From NCBI GenBank assembly GCA_030620095.1, contig JAUTXW010001615.1, forward strand, positions 394,001 through 458,000: a stretch of 64,000 nt of DNA, in the 5' to 3' direction. The stretch comes from Kuschelorhynchus macadamiae (taxonomy: Eukaryota > Arthropoda > Insecta > Coleoptera > Curculionidae). The number at the start of each line of letters is the position of its first letter. Position 1 is the first letter of the stretch. The notes below the pieces were generated by a model that worked only from the letters and a program-made list of their open reading frames with translations, did not search any database and was not told the origin of the DNA. Position numbers and translations under genes: made by a program. Below, one piece after another: positions 1 through 12,552 of the stretch.

Positions 1-781
1 CCTGTTCAAAAAATCTTTCACATTTCGTGAATAATGTGCCGGGCATCCGTCTTGTTGAAACCACATGTTTCTTCTTACTTGTAAAGGCACATTTTCTAAG
101 AGTCCTGGTAAATCGTTAAATAAAAAGTTCAAATACATGTGACCGGTTAGATTGCCATTAAAGATGTGCGGCCCGATAATAGCACCATTAATAACACCGC
201 ACCAGACGTTGACGCTCCATCGACCCTGCTAATAATCTTCACGTAACCAGTGTGGATTAGTGTCCGACCAGTAATGCACGTTATGAAGATTTACCCTGCC
301 ATTACTGCAAAACGATGCTTCGTCTGTCCACAATATTTGTGACAAAATATGATGGTTTTCCCTAATGAAGTCTCTAAGCCAGTAGCATACATTCAAAGTC
401 AGTGTCATTTAGGGCTTGATGAATCAAGATGTGATATGGATGCATTTTAAAATCCATTAATATTTTTTGCACTGAGCCATAGGATATTCCTAAATCTCTG
501 GAGATCTCTCTTATGCTTAAATGGGGGTCTGCATGAATATAAGCCGACACATTTATAATGTTATCTTCTCTTCTTACTCTACGATTTCTTCTCAAAGTTG
601 GAGTTGGTTGCACTTGGCCATGTTGCCTTAAACGTAAGGCTAAACGATGAAAAACCATTCTCGAATGGTGTCTTCGGAGGGGATAACGCAGTGCATACTG
701 CCTAAAAGCAATCGCCGCATTTTCAAAACATTGAAAATAAATTCTCAACATATCAAAGGCTTCTTCATTCGTAAAAGGCAT
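1..781 (-). pseudogene. mariner-like DDE transposase, partial and frameshifted
   Basis: Read leftwards from the ATG at 781, the first 58 or so residues form a DUF4817-like helix-turn-helix. A second helix-turn-helix follows (residues about 75-110, with the sequence GISYGSVQKIL). An open frame ends near 374. In a neighbouring frame the DDE core continues with LWTDEASF (first Asp), VNVWCGV and WFQQDGCPAHYS (second Asp). The third Asp lies beyond the window start. The protein would cut and paste its element at TA dinucleotides, as known for the mariner/Tc1 superfamily. Unlike the copies near 26.8 kb and 57.5 kb, there is no intron after the WCG motif. At least one frameshift means it is dead as read. 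Confidence 0.85.
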
Positions 782-1862
782 GATTTGTTGTAAAAATACT
801 TTTTACATAACATTAAATTAGACAAATTAGATGTCATTAGCAGGAACTATCAAAATGAATATCAACGTGATTGACAATTTGGTGTTTTGTTTCTTAAGGT
901 AGATCATGGCCTGCTTCGCTTAAATGCGATGTTAGTTAAGTTTGATTTTTAATTTAATTTATGAAATAATAATAATTTTTAATAATAAATTATGAACTAA
1001 AGCCTTCTCTCGCTAATTAAATGATTATTAATGATAAAAATAATAGGTAATAATTTTATTATTGTGAGATGTAATATTTAAAAATAATTTTGAAGCTTAT
1101 AGTTATCATTGTTAAACATCTTATTTTTTCAATCCAAAACCGTTCGTCTAACGAAAAAAAGTCGAGAGGTTCTTTTTGTTAGCAACTAATAAGTGATTAC
1201 GAAAATGATTTTTATTTTGACAAAAAGCAGTGGCGTGCCATTTTTTAATAAAATAAAATAATATTTTGGTCAATATCAACGGTTCAAAAAAAGGTAGATG
1301 ATAAATTATTCTCATTAAATTATAGAGACATTTATCCCCTTTTAAAATATGTAAAAATGAATATACCATTACATTTGTTACAAAAACTAAAAAATATGCT
1401 ACTAATTCAGTTAACGCCATCTAGCGACGCCAGCAAAAGTAAAAAATTCAAAACCAAATAACCGTTTTGTAGTGCAAATTATGCTCTTTCATATTAGCCT
1501 AAGTTTGCTAAAACGGTCAAAAGAAACGGGAGACATCTTGATTTGTTTGAAAAAACAATTGAACTTCCTCCACCGCTTTATTTTGATATATAGAACAAAA
1601 CATTTTAGACAAAAAGTGTAGGGAAATGGTCACTAAATATGCGAATGATATCATCGATATATTTTCATTAGGCAAAATTCTATAAAAACCCCATTTTTCT
1701 ACTTGGTGTTGGTTATTACGCCCTCTAGCGGACGTTTGACAAACTCGAAAATAATTTTCAGCAATTTCTCTTGGCGACTTTTATTACGATTTTTTTTCTC
1801 AAATCTATACGACCAATATCTTATGAGATATGGCCGCTCGCCACCCTTAACTGATCACCCTG
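1..1862 (-). mobile_element. DD41D mariner-like element E1, cut by window start
   Basis: The transposase remnant at 1-781 lies on the minus strand, and about 1.1 kb of AT-rich non-coding DNA leads to a terminus that reads CACCCTG followed by TA at 1,856-1,864. The other mariner-like elements in this window (7,586-10,316, 16,670-19,568 and 25,768-27,948) end in the same CAGGGTG sequence next to TA. The other end is outside the window, so inverted-terminus pairing cannot be tested here. The assignment of 782-1,862 to this element is an inference from the terminus alone. Confidence 0.5.
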
Positions 1863-2939
1863 TACATAAAATGCATATCTGCCATTTCTATTCATTTCAC
1901 ATTCGTGAAATTAATTGTTATTGTTCTAAGGGTTTAATTAAAGCTCTTATTACTGCACACTTAAACAGATCACATAACAAATTTTTGATTAAATTAATCG
2001 TAAAATATTGTATGCAAATATGTGTTTTCATAGTAGTAATAGTTCGTCTATTAGAATTAACAATAACATATTTTGAATTGAAAAAAATTAGGCAAACCAA
2101 TCAGAGAACAGAGAATAAAAACTAGGCCTTCTGGACGCATATAATAACTAGGAGTTGCAGAGTCGCTTTTGCCGTTTGTTTTTTTATTAATGCCTAAAGG
2201 CCTTTTTACCGATTTTTCAAATTACCAAACATGGAGTCCAACAAATCGGAACAACTCCGATCTAAACATTTCAAGAGCGACTGCCGTATGTGATCAAGGG
2301 CCCGTGACAGGGTTCCATGCATGGAAGGGTTTGGGCCCATGCAAGCTTATATAATCTTGCCGGCGCCATTCGGGCACATTCTTCTGTTTATCTTCGGAAG
2401 ATTGTTACAGGTGTTACGTTACAACACATTTTTCGATCGTCTAGTTTTCTAGTTATTCTTATTAGATCAGTTTTGGTGTCTTTTTTTCTACGCTTGACAT
2501 GATGGTGTGCCCTAGTCATATTTTGGTAAGTGGCGACTAATGCAATTTGATTTTTGTCCTGTTGCTTAAATTTGAATTTTGCATTTTTTTATAAAAAATT
2601 ATATACTCATTTTTTGAAAGTTTATTTTATTTGAATTATTTTTTGTTAAGGTTTTAAATTTTTTTCACAACTATTTTCATTTTTTAAGTGTCTTTTTGAA
2701 AATTATACTGATTCAGACATTTTAAAAAAATGCGTTGTACTGCATCCGAGAGATAGTAATATCTAGAACCCTAAGGATAACTGGCATTATCCCCTACTTT
2801 TTGAAGCATAAACTGCTAAGCTAGAATCTCGATTATAGTAATAGTAGTAGTTGTAACATGGTTTATTTAGAAAAAATGCTACTCTTACATCATATTTTAG
2901 ATACAGAATATAAAACATTTTATTAATTATTACAATAAG
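1863..2939. other. No recognised gene
   Basis: AT-rich DNA with only short chance open frames. A somewhat GC-richer stretch at 2,270-2,360 has no recognisable coding or RNA signature. Confidence 0.5.
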
Positions 2940-3590
2940 ATTATTTTATAAATATATCAATCTTGGCTATTTAGTAAATATTCTTTTAACACATTTTTAA
3001 ATTTATTTAACTACCTTTGTGGCCTAATAGATGGTTCTAATTTATTATAATTTATTAGACCCTTATAAAACACCGACTTATAGCTTAATCATTTTGAAAT
3101 TCTATTTAAGTAAAAGCTTTGATAATCTCTAGTATTATACGTGTGATTCTGACAAAATTTAGTATAACATAACCATTGTAATTTTTTTAACTTAATTGAT
3201 ATTTTTGTATATTTATTGACTCCGAAAATTATACGCATTACTTTGTTTTGTAATATTTGTAATCTGTTGTTTATACCTTAATTAGCATTATATAAAATTA
3301 TTAAACAATACAGGTAATGAGTTAAAATTGTATTAGGTATATTTCATCTTTTCTAATTCTTTTTAAATAGTTTGTTTCTTGCGACGTTTTAGAAATAACT
3401 TTTTTTTAAATAAATGTCAAAATTTAAATTTGAATCAATTACAATTCCTAAGTATTTAAAAGAATTAACCAGTTCTAAATTTTCATTATCAATTATAATA
3501 TTATTATTAATATTTAAATTATTAACTCCAAATATCATATACTTGGTTTTTGATACACTTAATTTTAATTACCTAAAACCAATTACATAA
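2940..3590 (-). pseudogene. Non-LTR retrotransposon, C-terminal reverse transcriptase region, decayed
   Basis: The minus strand from about 3,570 reads KLSVSKTKYMIFGVNN, then FKYLGIVIDSNLNFD. These are the block after the YADD motif in Jockey/CR1-type reverse transcriptases (the NxxKTxYMxF and KYLGxxID signatures). Further along are LQNKVMRIIFGVN and then short leucine-rich pieces typical of the protein C-terminus. Several stops and frameshifts interrupt it. The catalytic YADD part is missing upstream. The sequence is about 80% AT, like the LINE piece at 61 kb, but the residues differ enough to suggest another family. Confidence 0.75.
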
Positions 3591-3639
3591 AACAATATAG
3601 TTTATCAAATTTTCTTCTGTTCTATACCAACTATCATTA

Positions 3640-4330
3640 TTTTTGGATTTTTTCTTTTTTGAAACATAATTTTATAATTTTCTCTCAGTCTATCTTCAGC
3701 TCTCTTTTGTAATTTTATAGTATCGTCACTTTTCTCACACTCAATCTTGATTACCCCATTTTTTTAATCCTGTACTTTCTTAATTTCTATTTTTAGATAT
3801 GTTGGATTTATGCACTCACCCAAATCTCTTCTTGTTGTTTTGTTTTCCTGGTTATTTGTTGGTTTTATCATCAAATAATTATTATTTACTGTAACATCCT
3901 TGTTTTTAACCTTGTGTCCATCCTTATTTTCTTGTTGGTTTGTGGGTTTTACTGTTATATCATTTTTAGTTTCGGTTACATTTTTGTTTTTGTTGCATAA
4001 ATAACTTGTATGTTTAACTGTAGCCACTTCAGAATAGGTTTTTCATTCAGTTTTCGAAGAACCTGGATAATGTCTTGAATTTTTCTCTTGAAGTAAAATT
4101 ACTTTTTCATTCAATTCTGTAATTACTATATCCTCTTTAGTCTTTATAATTTCCTCTTTGTTTTCTTATAATTTCCAAATACAAATTCTTCCATTCTGCT
4201 ACTGCTATATTTTCCTTAACCTTTATTTCTGACATATCCATCAATTAATTAGAAACTGAATTTTCGTTCTCTTCATGACATTTCTCTTCCAACAAAGTGC
4301 TTTTTCCTGAATTCTGCTTACTTCATTTAC
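3640..4330 (-). pseudogene. Possible ORF1 of the adjacent non-LTR element
   Basis: The minus strand carries a discontinuous, lysine-, glutamate- and asparagine-rich reading frame, open from 4,027 to 3,764 and continuing in other frames on both sides. It contains coiled-coil-like stretches such as ENIAVAEWKNLYL near 4,170 and RAEDRLRENYKIMF near 3,690, then KNPKIMIVGI. Charged helical segments leading into such a motif are usual in ORF1 proteins of insect Jockey/CR1-type LINEs. It lies directly upstream, on the same strand, of the reverse transcriptase remnant at 2,940-3,590, with the endonuclease and most of the RT lost between them. No zinc knuckle is visible. The open part alone has no recognisable domain, so this call rests on context. 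Confidence 0.4.
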
Positions 4331-4447
4331 TCGTATGCTAATTCTTTTAAATCTATTTAATAATAAATTCGCCAAGTTTATATTTTTAGGAGCTTATAAA
4401 AACTCAACTTTGACTTAGAAATTAACCAAAGTCAGAAGGCTATTGTA

Positions 4448-4990
4448 CAGGGGGTAAAGTTCATTTTTTTTTACAAAAACAAATTTTATTATTTTTTGCT
4501 GCATTCAAGCAATTCTTATTAAGATTCCGGAAAGAGATTTTTAAAAATTGTGATTTTTAATTATCTTTTTTCTTACTTAGAGCTGGCTAAGAATAAAGGT
4601 CGTAATTTTTTGCCCTATTTTATAAACATGTGTCCGCTAGGCCTTCGTTTTGAGATATATGATAACACACTCTACTGTGAACAATGTCTACGAAATGGCT
4701 ATAAATTACCGCCCCCCCCTCCCGAAATTAATTTTCACTGCGACTTTTTTTATTAAGAAAATCAGATTCATCATTTTTTGAGTTTAAGTCATTTAGATCT
4801 TAGTTAGCAAAATGCTAAGGCTCTACAAATTTAAAATGTTATATTTTTCTGTTTTCATTTCGATTGCTAAAAATACAGGACGTAATTTTTTTGGTTCATT
4901 TTGGGACTAAAAGTTCATGTAAATATATGTTCAAAAGGCCATGAGATACAGGGAGTTTTTATATATATATTATTAAATTTTAACACCCTG
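4448..4990. mobile_element. Mariner-type MITE, 543 bp
   Basis: It begins CAGGGGGTAAAG after TA and ends ...TAACACCCTG before TA. The ends match the CAGGGTG termini of the coding mariners here. The interior is non-coding; the open frame at 4,550-4,756 shows no domain. Confidence 0.5.
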
Positions 4991-5339
4991 TACCTCAAAA
5001 ACTAAGGCCTTTCGAACCACTGGCGTCTCGCCAGGGGACGGGGGTGAAGCGCCGTTTCACCTACATTTTTCAATCAATTTACTTAAAAATAAAAATAGTT
5101 TTAAAATATTAAGCATTTTATAATCTACATTTCTGTAGTATGCTTTACATAAATTCACATTATTTACCTAATTATACCATTATTTTCTATCAAACCTAGT
5201 GCCTTATATACTCAAAAAATAACAATGACTTAAAAACGTAGCACGCTGAACACCTTTTCATATAAGCGACTCGTTGAGGAATCACAAATTCTGCCTCATA
5301 CGCCCCCCGCACGGCCGCTTTCCCGCTTAGATTTGTGGG

Positions 5340-6055
5340 TAATTAGTTTTTTAATAATTTTTTTATTTAAGATTTGACTAAGCCGCCATCTTAGTTTTTT
5401 ATTAAAATATTATCAGGTCATACCCATATGGCGTTCAATTTTTGACCAAATCAATCTGGTAAGTAGTTTTTAACTGACGCCCCAGACAGACAGACACACA
5501 TACAGACGATAAAACATATTGTTAGGTATCTAGAGTCGCAAAAATATTTATATATATAAATTCTGGGATGGTGATTTTTCGCCTCAATTACATACATTTT
5601 ATTTGACCGCCATTTTGTTCCGCCAGTCTGAATTCTATACCACAGTTAGTAATGGCACAAAATTTAAAATTAATCCATTAAGCAGAATTTTCAGGCTGAA
5701 TTTTTATATATTTTATTAAGACGCAATTTTGTTTTGCCTTCTTGAATTCATGCCAAAATGTTACCAGTTGATTCTTATAGAATACTTCATTTGTATGCAA
5801 AATTTAAGGTAAATCGAACAAGTAGTTTACTAGTAATATGTATTTTAACATTTCACTGGGCCACCATTTTGTTTCGCCATAATGGATTTTAACCAAAATG
5901 TTACCAGGGCATCCCCATATGACCCTTAATTTTTGATCAAACTTTGAAGTCAATCGGGTAAGTAGTTTTTTATTTTTTATGCCGCGAATAGAGAGACCGA
6001 CAAGCAGACAGACAGACCGACTTAATTGAGAAAACATCCTGAAACGTAAAGATTT
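5340..6055 (+). repeat. Dispersed repeat A/B, A part
   Basis: This stretch contains successive diverged units, each with GCCATTTTGTTxCGCCA, then AAATGTTACCAG, then TCAATCGGGTAAGTAGTTTTT. They end in a CAGACAGAC-rich block followed by AATTGAGAAAACAT and CTGAAACGTAAAG. The same string of units occurs at 15.5-16.4, 35.9-36.4, 53.5-54.0 and 58.7-60.1 kb. It has no open reading frame of note. The class is unknown to me. Confidence 0.75.
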
Positions 6056-6089
6056 TACTAAAAAAAATAATAAAATTTTGAAGTATTAT

Positions 6090-6400
6090 GTAGGAAACAA
6101 CTGGTAAAATTTTGGTACAAATCCAAGATGCCGGCTTAATATTAGTGGATTGATTTTAAATTGTCATAACTAACTGTGGTATAGGTTATATAGTATAACT
6201 AGTAAAATTGCGATACTAATTCAAGATAGTGGAACAAAATGGCGGCCAAATAAAATGTTTCTAATAGTAAAAAAAATTATCCGCTCAGGTTTTACATATC
6301 ATCAAATTTTAACGTCCATAGATGCCAAAAAATATGTTTTATCAATTCCGTCGGTCTGTCTATCGGCTCACGGCCTACCTTAAACACTACTTACTTAGAG
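6090..6400 (-). repeat. Dispersed repeat A/B, A part, inverted partial copy
   Basis: The reverse complement matches the units at 5,340-6,055, including AAAATGGCGGCC, TAGATGCC and the GTCGGTCTGTCTATCGG block. With the preceding copy it makes a loose inverted pair around 6,070. Confidence 0.7.
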
Positions 6401-6429
6401 TAATTAACTCGACAGTAGAAAAGGATTAA

Positions 6430-7580
6430 AGTGGTAAGAACTATTATAGACTAGAAAATTTTAATTAATCTTGCCTGATGAGTTTCGCCACAATGTGGTA
6501 TGCTGTTCCTTGGTAACAGAGTATCAAGTCCGGCGAAGATTTCGGAAGTTCCTTGGTAGTCACAAATGTCGGTTTTGATCTTGTTGGTAACTCTAGTATT
6601 TTATTCATTTAACTGTAACTGTTTTTAATTAGGTAATTTTTTTCTTTATTAATAGACCAATTTTTGTCAGCCAATGATCCATGCTGCTATGCTTATGTTG
6701 TTGGGGACGTAGATAAGTGACATTGGCTCATATCTGTATGTCAAACTTTGAAATATACTTAGAAAGATTCTCCTTGCTCAACACTGAATTAAAAATGTAT
6801 TTAATTAGGCCTTACGATATCCAACGACAAATTATTTTTTACTAGTCAAGATCTCACTATGCATATCTCGTTTATTATTTTTATATAAGATTTCCGTTTA
6901 AAAATTTGCATATAAAACAAATAAATAAATTCTAAATAAGAAAATAAAATTTCAAAATTATTTCAGAACCCATCACTTCAACAAACAACTTGTCAATGGC
7001 CTTATTTAGCTCCCAAAACGTCACTACTTTACATAAATATTTGTTACCGTCTTCATAAAGCTAAAACTAATTTTTCTTGATGATAACAGCACGATAATAT
7101 TTTACCTTCCATCTGGCAAGAACAATGAGGCCCCTTCAATAACACCATTTTAAAAACCTTTAAGACCGACTTCTGATTACTAATTACCTGACATCTCCTA
7201 TCTCCCATTTCTCTTCGACCTTTCAGAATGCCTTGAGGGGGTTGAACCTGACGTCTATTGTTCTCACATCCTTCAAAATGTTATATCCGACCTCATTATG
7301 TTGCCCCTACGACTTTTTATTTATTGACATAGCCAGGTAAATGTGTGTTATTTGTTTGACAGACTCATAAATCTTTTCGTTGAGTGTCTATATTATTTTT
7401 TATTGTTGGAGGAGTTTTAGAATATCTACCTTTTTTGTGATCAGTTAAAGCTATTCGTTCGTTAGGCACCATACGTATTTTGATTAGATCAAGAGCCAAA
7501 GAAAGTTATACCATGCATCCAGAAAGACTTAAGAAAATTCGATTAAAATTAGGGTAGTTATTTTTGGCAAAAATATTAAC
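6430..7580. other. No recognised gene
   Basis: No long open frame, transposon terminus or RNA signature was recognised. Stretches at 6,490-6,750 and 7,080-7,330 are less AT-biased than the surroundings and could be single-copy DNA. Confidence 0.4.
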
Positions 7581-8159
7581 ATGTACAGGGTAGTTTTTTT
7601 TTCGTTGATATTATAGGGTATAGGCTGAATGGTAAGAGATACAAAAAAACTAAGATACGTGTCCCGTTCTCTATTTTAGTGTTTAGTTTAATGGCGCGGT
7701 CAGACCTAGGCTAAATGGATTGGTTTAGAAAATACAGGGTAATTCTCAAAATCTCCCGTTTCTTATTATCTTTTATTACTCGGTTATTTATGGAGATGAA
7801 AAAAACTTTAAATACAACAGTTGTATGACTTTTTACGTAGAATCCAGCGGCGTACTTAAAAAAAATATAGATGTTTTAATTTTTGAGATAATATCAAAAG
7901 TAGCATTTTCTTAAATGGGACACCCTATATGTAAGTATCTAGAAAAATTGCATTTTTTTTGCGATTGCAACAATATATAATACTTAATATTTTGCTTTGT
8001 CCTAAATAGCTAAAATGCCAAAAAATTTTTTTTTTATTGGCCATGGACTGAATTCTTTAGGCGTTTGTTTTTGTTTGTTTACATGTCATAAAATTAAATA
8101 ACATTTACGTATTGATTGTCAAACTCCATTTTCGATTATATTTTTTAAAAAAAGGTATC

Positions 8160-8992
8160 CAAAAGGAATGTTTTTATTAATAAATTCAACACTTATGTTA
8201 CAAAACAATATCAAAAACTACGGTAGAACCAAGGCGCAGTCTAGCCTGAGGCTACTCTACTGAACCTTAACTCATCGTGTTACAAACAATATATATTTGC
8301 TTAAATTATATATTATTACAGAGTGCAGATGTCAATCAATGTTACAATAAATTAATGTCTTAAAACAAAATTATAAAAAAAAGCCGGGAGTCATCATATT
8401 AATTCTATAAAACAGTATATAAACACTATATAAAAATAAGAATATACGTACATAATATAATTTACGAGAACGACGAAGTTTCGTTATATAAGTGTGTGAA
8501 AAAGCAAAATAATATAAAATATTTATTGGTGTTTGCACTGAGCCGTAAATAAATAACTTTTATAACGTTTTTTAAATACTGTTTCTTCAAGACAAGTAAG
8601 TTCATTTGGTAAAGAGTTATAAAGTTTAATACTATTGTAAGTAAATGACTTCTAAAACATGGCAGTCTGGTGACGGGGTACTATTATCTTATTGATAGAT
8701 CTTACATTTCTTGAATGAACATTTACACGAAATATAAACTTGTTTCTTATAGACAAAGGTAATACAGGGTTTTTTAAAATCTTCATGGCAAAATTACCCA
8801 AGTGAAGTGTTCGGCGGTTCTCCATTCTCAACCAATTCAGCTCCTTAAATGTATGAGAGATATGGTCATATTTTCTTAGATCCAAAATAAGACGTGAACA
8901 GGTATTTTGAACTTTCTGAATTCGACTTTTGTCCGTTGAATCAAGACAGGGTCCATACACAAAATCACAGTAGTTAAAATTAGATAGAACAA
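8160..8992 (-). pseudogene. 5'-truncated non-LTR retrotransposon inserted in E2
   Basis: The minus-strand frame from 9,008 to 8,652 and its continuation to about 8,525 encode the C-terminal part of a Jockey/CR1-like protein. It contains LVLSNFNYCDFVYGPCL, then IQKVQNTCSRLI, and near the end YNSIKLYNSLPNEL. This SxFxYxxxVYG...LQKxQNxxxRxI layout lies after the RT domain in such elements. About 360 bp of 3' untranslated DNA follows to 8,160. The junction near 8,992 lies directly against transposase sequence of E2, so the LINE inserted into the mariner and is younger than it. Catalytic regions are absent because of 5' truncation, the usual fate of LINE insertions. Confidence 0.8.
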
Positions 8993-9720
8993 GTGATTCA
9001 CAAAGCATTTTGCGTAAAGAGAAATCAAGTATATGTATCTAGCCGTAATATTGAAAAAGACATTGGCACAATCTTGTATAAATCGCATAAAATAAGGAAA
9101 GTGCATAACTTACATCCTGAAGATGAACAACGGCGTTTAGGATTTTGTCATTGGTATATGCAACAGATTAATCGGAATCCCAATTTTTTCAAAATGTAAT
9201 ATGGTCTGACGAAGCTTTTATATATAGCGAAGGAACTTTTAATCGACATAACGAAATCGATATTGGTCAAACATAAATCCTCATCAGACCGCCACTAGAG
9301 TACAAAAAGGACGCTTTGGGTTCCATGTGTGGATGGCACTATATCAAAATAGGAATGTAAAATAAACGAGTTGGATAACATGCCATTAGCTGCAAGAAAT
9401 AATGTTTATCTACAACAAGATGGTGCCCCAGCCCATAACAGACATATGGTAAGGCACTTACTAACTGTCAATTTCGGCGAAAATTGGCTTGGTACATGTG
9501 GACCATACAAATGGTCTCCGCGTTCCCCCGACCTGACGCCAGTAGACTTTTATTTTGGGATTTATCAAGAATGAAGCATATAAAACCTGAAGTAATACTT
9601 TAAAAGAACTTAGAGCAACTTTTATTAATTGCATTGGAAGAGTGCCAAATATTCATATTTATAACGCCACTCTTTCAGTTGCAAGCCGCGAAAATCGAGT
9701 AAAATAGAAGACAATTTGAG
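8990..9720 (+). pseudogene. mariner-like DDE transposase of E2, broken
   Basis: Plus-strand pieces give, in order, EDEQRRLGFCHWYMQQI, then a frame change to VIWSDEAFIYSEGTFNRHNE (first Asp), FHVWMALY, QQDGAPAHNRHMVRHLL (second Asp, near 9,420) and SPRSPDLTPVDFYFG (third Asp, near 9,548). Exactly 41 residues separate the second and third Asp. The N-terminal helix-turn-helix is missing or lost at the LINE insertion. Several stops and frameshifts make it inactive. The first part of the frame, 8,993-9,199, begins inside what had been coding sequence, not at a real start. Confidence 0.85.
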
Positions 9721-10477
9721 TACCCTTTGTGATTAACTATGCTAATCGTTAAGTATTCAAGATAATTGTTGAGTTGTTATTATAATGTTTTGTTGTTTTT
9801 TGTAGATGTTTTGGTTTATCAGTGTTTAAATATTCTTGGTAACAGAGTTTTTAAGATACCTATTATAAAATAAAAGAATAATGATTCAATCCATGGCCAA
9901 CTAAAAAAAAAAAAATGTTTTATTGGTATATTGGCTATTTGGGACAAAGAAAAATATTAGGTATTATATATTGTTGCAGTCGCAAGAAAAAATGCAATTT
10001 TTCCAGATACTTGGATATAAAATTAAAACATCTATTATTTTTTCTAAGTACGCCACTGGATTCTAAGTAAAAATTCATAAAACTTTTGTATTTAAAGTTT
10101 TTTTTATCTCCATAAATAACCGAGCAATAAAAGATAATAAAAAACGGGAGATTTTGATAATCACCCTGTATTCTCTAAACCAATCCAGTTAGCGTAGATC
10201 TGACCGCGCCATTAAACTAAACACTAAAGAAGAGACCGGGATACGTATCTTAGTTTTTTTGTATCTCTTACCGTTCAGCTTATACCCTATAATATCAACG
10301 CAAAACAACCACCCTGTACACTCATTTATTAAAAATAAATTTGTTTGTTTATATCTTGTATTTTCATGCTTCATTTCATAATAATTGCTGACTTTGCTAT
10401 ACACAAGTTAAATTTTAGTTTTTATACCTTCGCAAAGGTTTTCAAGAGCTATCCCAAAAGATCCTTTTTTATTTCAG

Positions 10478-10600
10478 GCGCTTTTCATTGCAGGTGGTCG
10501 GAACTTCACCGCCTTAATTTTTGTGTTAGGAGCTATTTTGCTATATGCGGCAAATGAGTTTTCAGAAAGTGTCAAAAAAATAATTAAAAACACCGGTTAA
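10478..10600 (+). other. Possible terminal exon encoding a membrane segment
   Basis: A pyrimidine-rich stretch ending in TTTATTTCAG at 10,477 is followed by 40 open codons to a TAA at 10,598. The peptide has a hydrophobic run, FTALIFVLGAILLYAANEF, followed by a basic tail. This could be the last exon of a small membrane protein. I do not recognise the family and found no partner exon, and a chance frame of 40 codons is quite possible. Confidence 0.2.
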
Positions 10601-10926
10601 ATTTTTTATATTAAAGTTCTGCAATTTTTTAATATGCAATTAGGACATCACAACGAAACAACTGAACGCCAAATTTAAAAATATGATGGCAAAGTAATTT
10701 CTAAAAAATGTATTACCCTGTATTTCTGAAATCCTGTAAAAACAATTTTTTAATTTGGTTTTTAGATAGTTTCCCTTCCACCCTCGTTTCGTCAATTGAA
10801 AACAAATATTGTTTACTTATTTTATTTTTCTTTAAGAGCTAGATTTTTTTCCTGCTTTTAAAGTTTTATTTTTATTATTCCTTATAAAATAATTGTTGAC
10901 TCAACACTATTTAACATTTAATATAG

Positions 10927-10980
10927 TTTTGTCGCATTAGATTATTTTGTCGCATTAGATTATTTTGTCGCATGTGCGAC
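10927..10980. repeat. Short tandem repeat, 18-bp unit
   Basis: About 2.7 copies of TTTTGTCGCATTAGATTA, ending in the palindromic TCGCATGTGCGA. Confidence 0.8.
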
Positions 10981-11543
10981 ATGTTTTAGTGCGGGTTTCT
11001 TGTTTACTTGGGCGTTGAAGTCTCTTAGAAGCAAATGCCATGTTTGTGTATTGTGAAGATAGATCTAATCGTTGACATATTTTTACCACTCTCTTAATAT
11101 CTACACTCGTTTGTAGAAACTTCCAGTTTACTCACATAGTCCGTATGACAATAGAATTTAAATCTTTCGCATATAAAGACTTCAATATGTATTCAAGTAT
11201 TTTTATTTCCACTGAAAATCGGTATTCATGGAATTAAAAGAGTCCAAATTATGAGCTTTTAGTCAAAATTCAGAAAGCCAAATGGCTGCGCCAACCTAGA
11301 GTACCAATTTTGTTAATTTGTACAGGTCCAACTGATAATCCGTCTCTGGGTGTAATTAGTGGTAAGAATTATGAATTTATTTTTATGAATATAAGTATAA
11401 ATTGAACCTAAAAGCAAAAAATCGGTAAATTACCTTTACCGGGAACTTACCCCGTTATAAACCTTTCCTTTCATTAGGAATAATGAAGTGTAACCCAATT
11501 TTCAATAGTTCAGTACATAGTGATTTAGAAACATATATGTATA

Positions 11544-12315
11544 CAGGGTGTTCGGGAACAACGTCAGTAAACTTAAGGCCGTGATTCTACGTGAAAAAAT
11601 AATGGTAGCAAGTCCTTTAAGAAAATGTCAAAATCTCAATGGTTTCCTAGTAACGGTTGATCAAAGTTGCATTTTTAATTTTAAATTTTAGGGATATTTA
11701 ATTTATCTCTTTACGAATTAACTTGATATTTTACACATAAGTTTAAGATAATGGACGCTCTTATCCAATGGTAAAAGTGTTTATTTAAGTTACAAACATT
11801 TAGACAAGTTTTTCAAACTAAAAAGTAGACTAAATGCCGAAATTTATTTCTATTGGTATTAATAAGTACCTTGACTATGACATTTAAATCATAATGATTT
11901 AATTAATTAAAAATTTAATATCGATTTGCGGCTAAACGATATGATTTATCGATTTGAAGTAAGAGTACACTATTTGAAGCACTTCCCTCGGCTTAAAGAT
12001 GGCAACTCAATTTTGACAATCTCTTCCAAAATAAAAAAGTTGCATGTAAAGTGCCCTCTGGTGGCAACTTAAATAAACATTTTTACGTTTGGATAAGAGC
12101 TTCCATTACCTTAAACTTATGTGTCAAATATCAAGTTGATCCGTAAAGAAATAAATTAAATATTTCCAAAATTTAAAATAAAAAATGCAACTTTGATCAG
12201 CCGTTATTAGGAAACCAATGAGATTTTGAGATTTTCTTAGATGACTTGCTACCATTATTTTTTCATGCAAAATCACGGCATTAAGTTTCCTGACGTTGTT
12301 CTCGAACACCTTCTG
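11544..12315. mobile_element. Mariner-type MITE with ~250-bp inverted termini
   Basis: It begins CAGGGTGTTCGGGAACAACG after TA. The right end is the inverted copy, GTTGTTCTCGAACACC then TTCTG. The arms 11,544-11,800 and 12,063-12,315 pair over most of their length. The 260-bp centre is non-coding. It sits inside the A/B repeat. Confidence 0.8.
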
Positions 12316-12552
12316 TCTTTTCAAATATTTTTATTGGGCGTCATTTTATTCCATGATATTGGATTCTTACCAATATTAAATTAGTGCAAGATTGTGCTAT
12401 TTAATGTCGAATAATATGCCGTTGACAAAGTTTGAAGATATCCGTGAAAAACCGAAAATCGTCATTTTCCTTTTTATTTTTTGAGGCTGCAAATCAAAAG
12501 ATTACAAAATAAATTTTGCATCATACTAGTTACTTTTTCTCAGCTACAAAAT

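Larger units (their letters stand above)
7586..10316 (+). mobile_element. DD41D mariner-like element E2 with ~450-bp inverted termini
   Basis: The left arm 7,586-8,060 and right arm 9,884-10,316 are inverted copies of each other, matching from the CAGGGT end through a long shared tract (GGTATAGGCTGAATGGTAAG pairs with the reverse complement at 10,275). Arm identity looks like roughly 80-85% by eye. TA flanks both ends. The interior holds a broken plus-strand transposase and a LINE fragment on the minus strand. Full length without the LINE would be about 1.9 kb. Confidence 0.85.

Noticed and set aside
1703..2125. 140-codon plus-strand frame
   Set aside because: It crosses the presumed mariner terminus at 1,862, has no domain, and its composition matches non-coding AT-rich DNA.
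4550..4756. 68-codon plus-strand frame with a proline run
   Set aside because: It lies inside a MITE, and the proline run comes from a C-homopolymer.
5804..6037. 77-codon minus-strand frame
   Set aside because: It lies wholly in A/B repeat units; equivalent frames appear in other copies only by chance.
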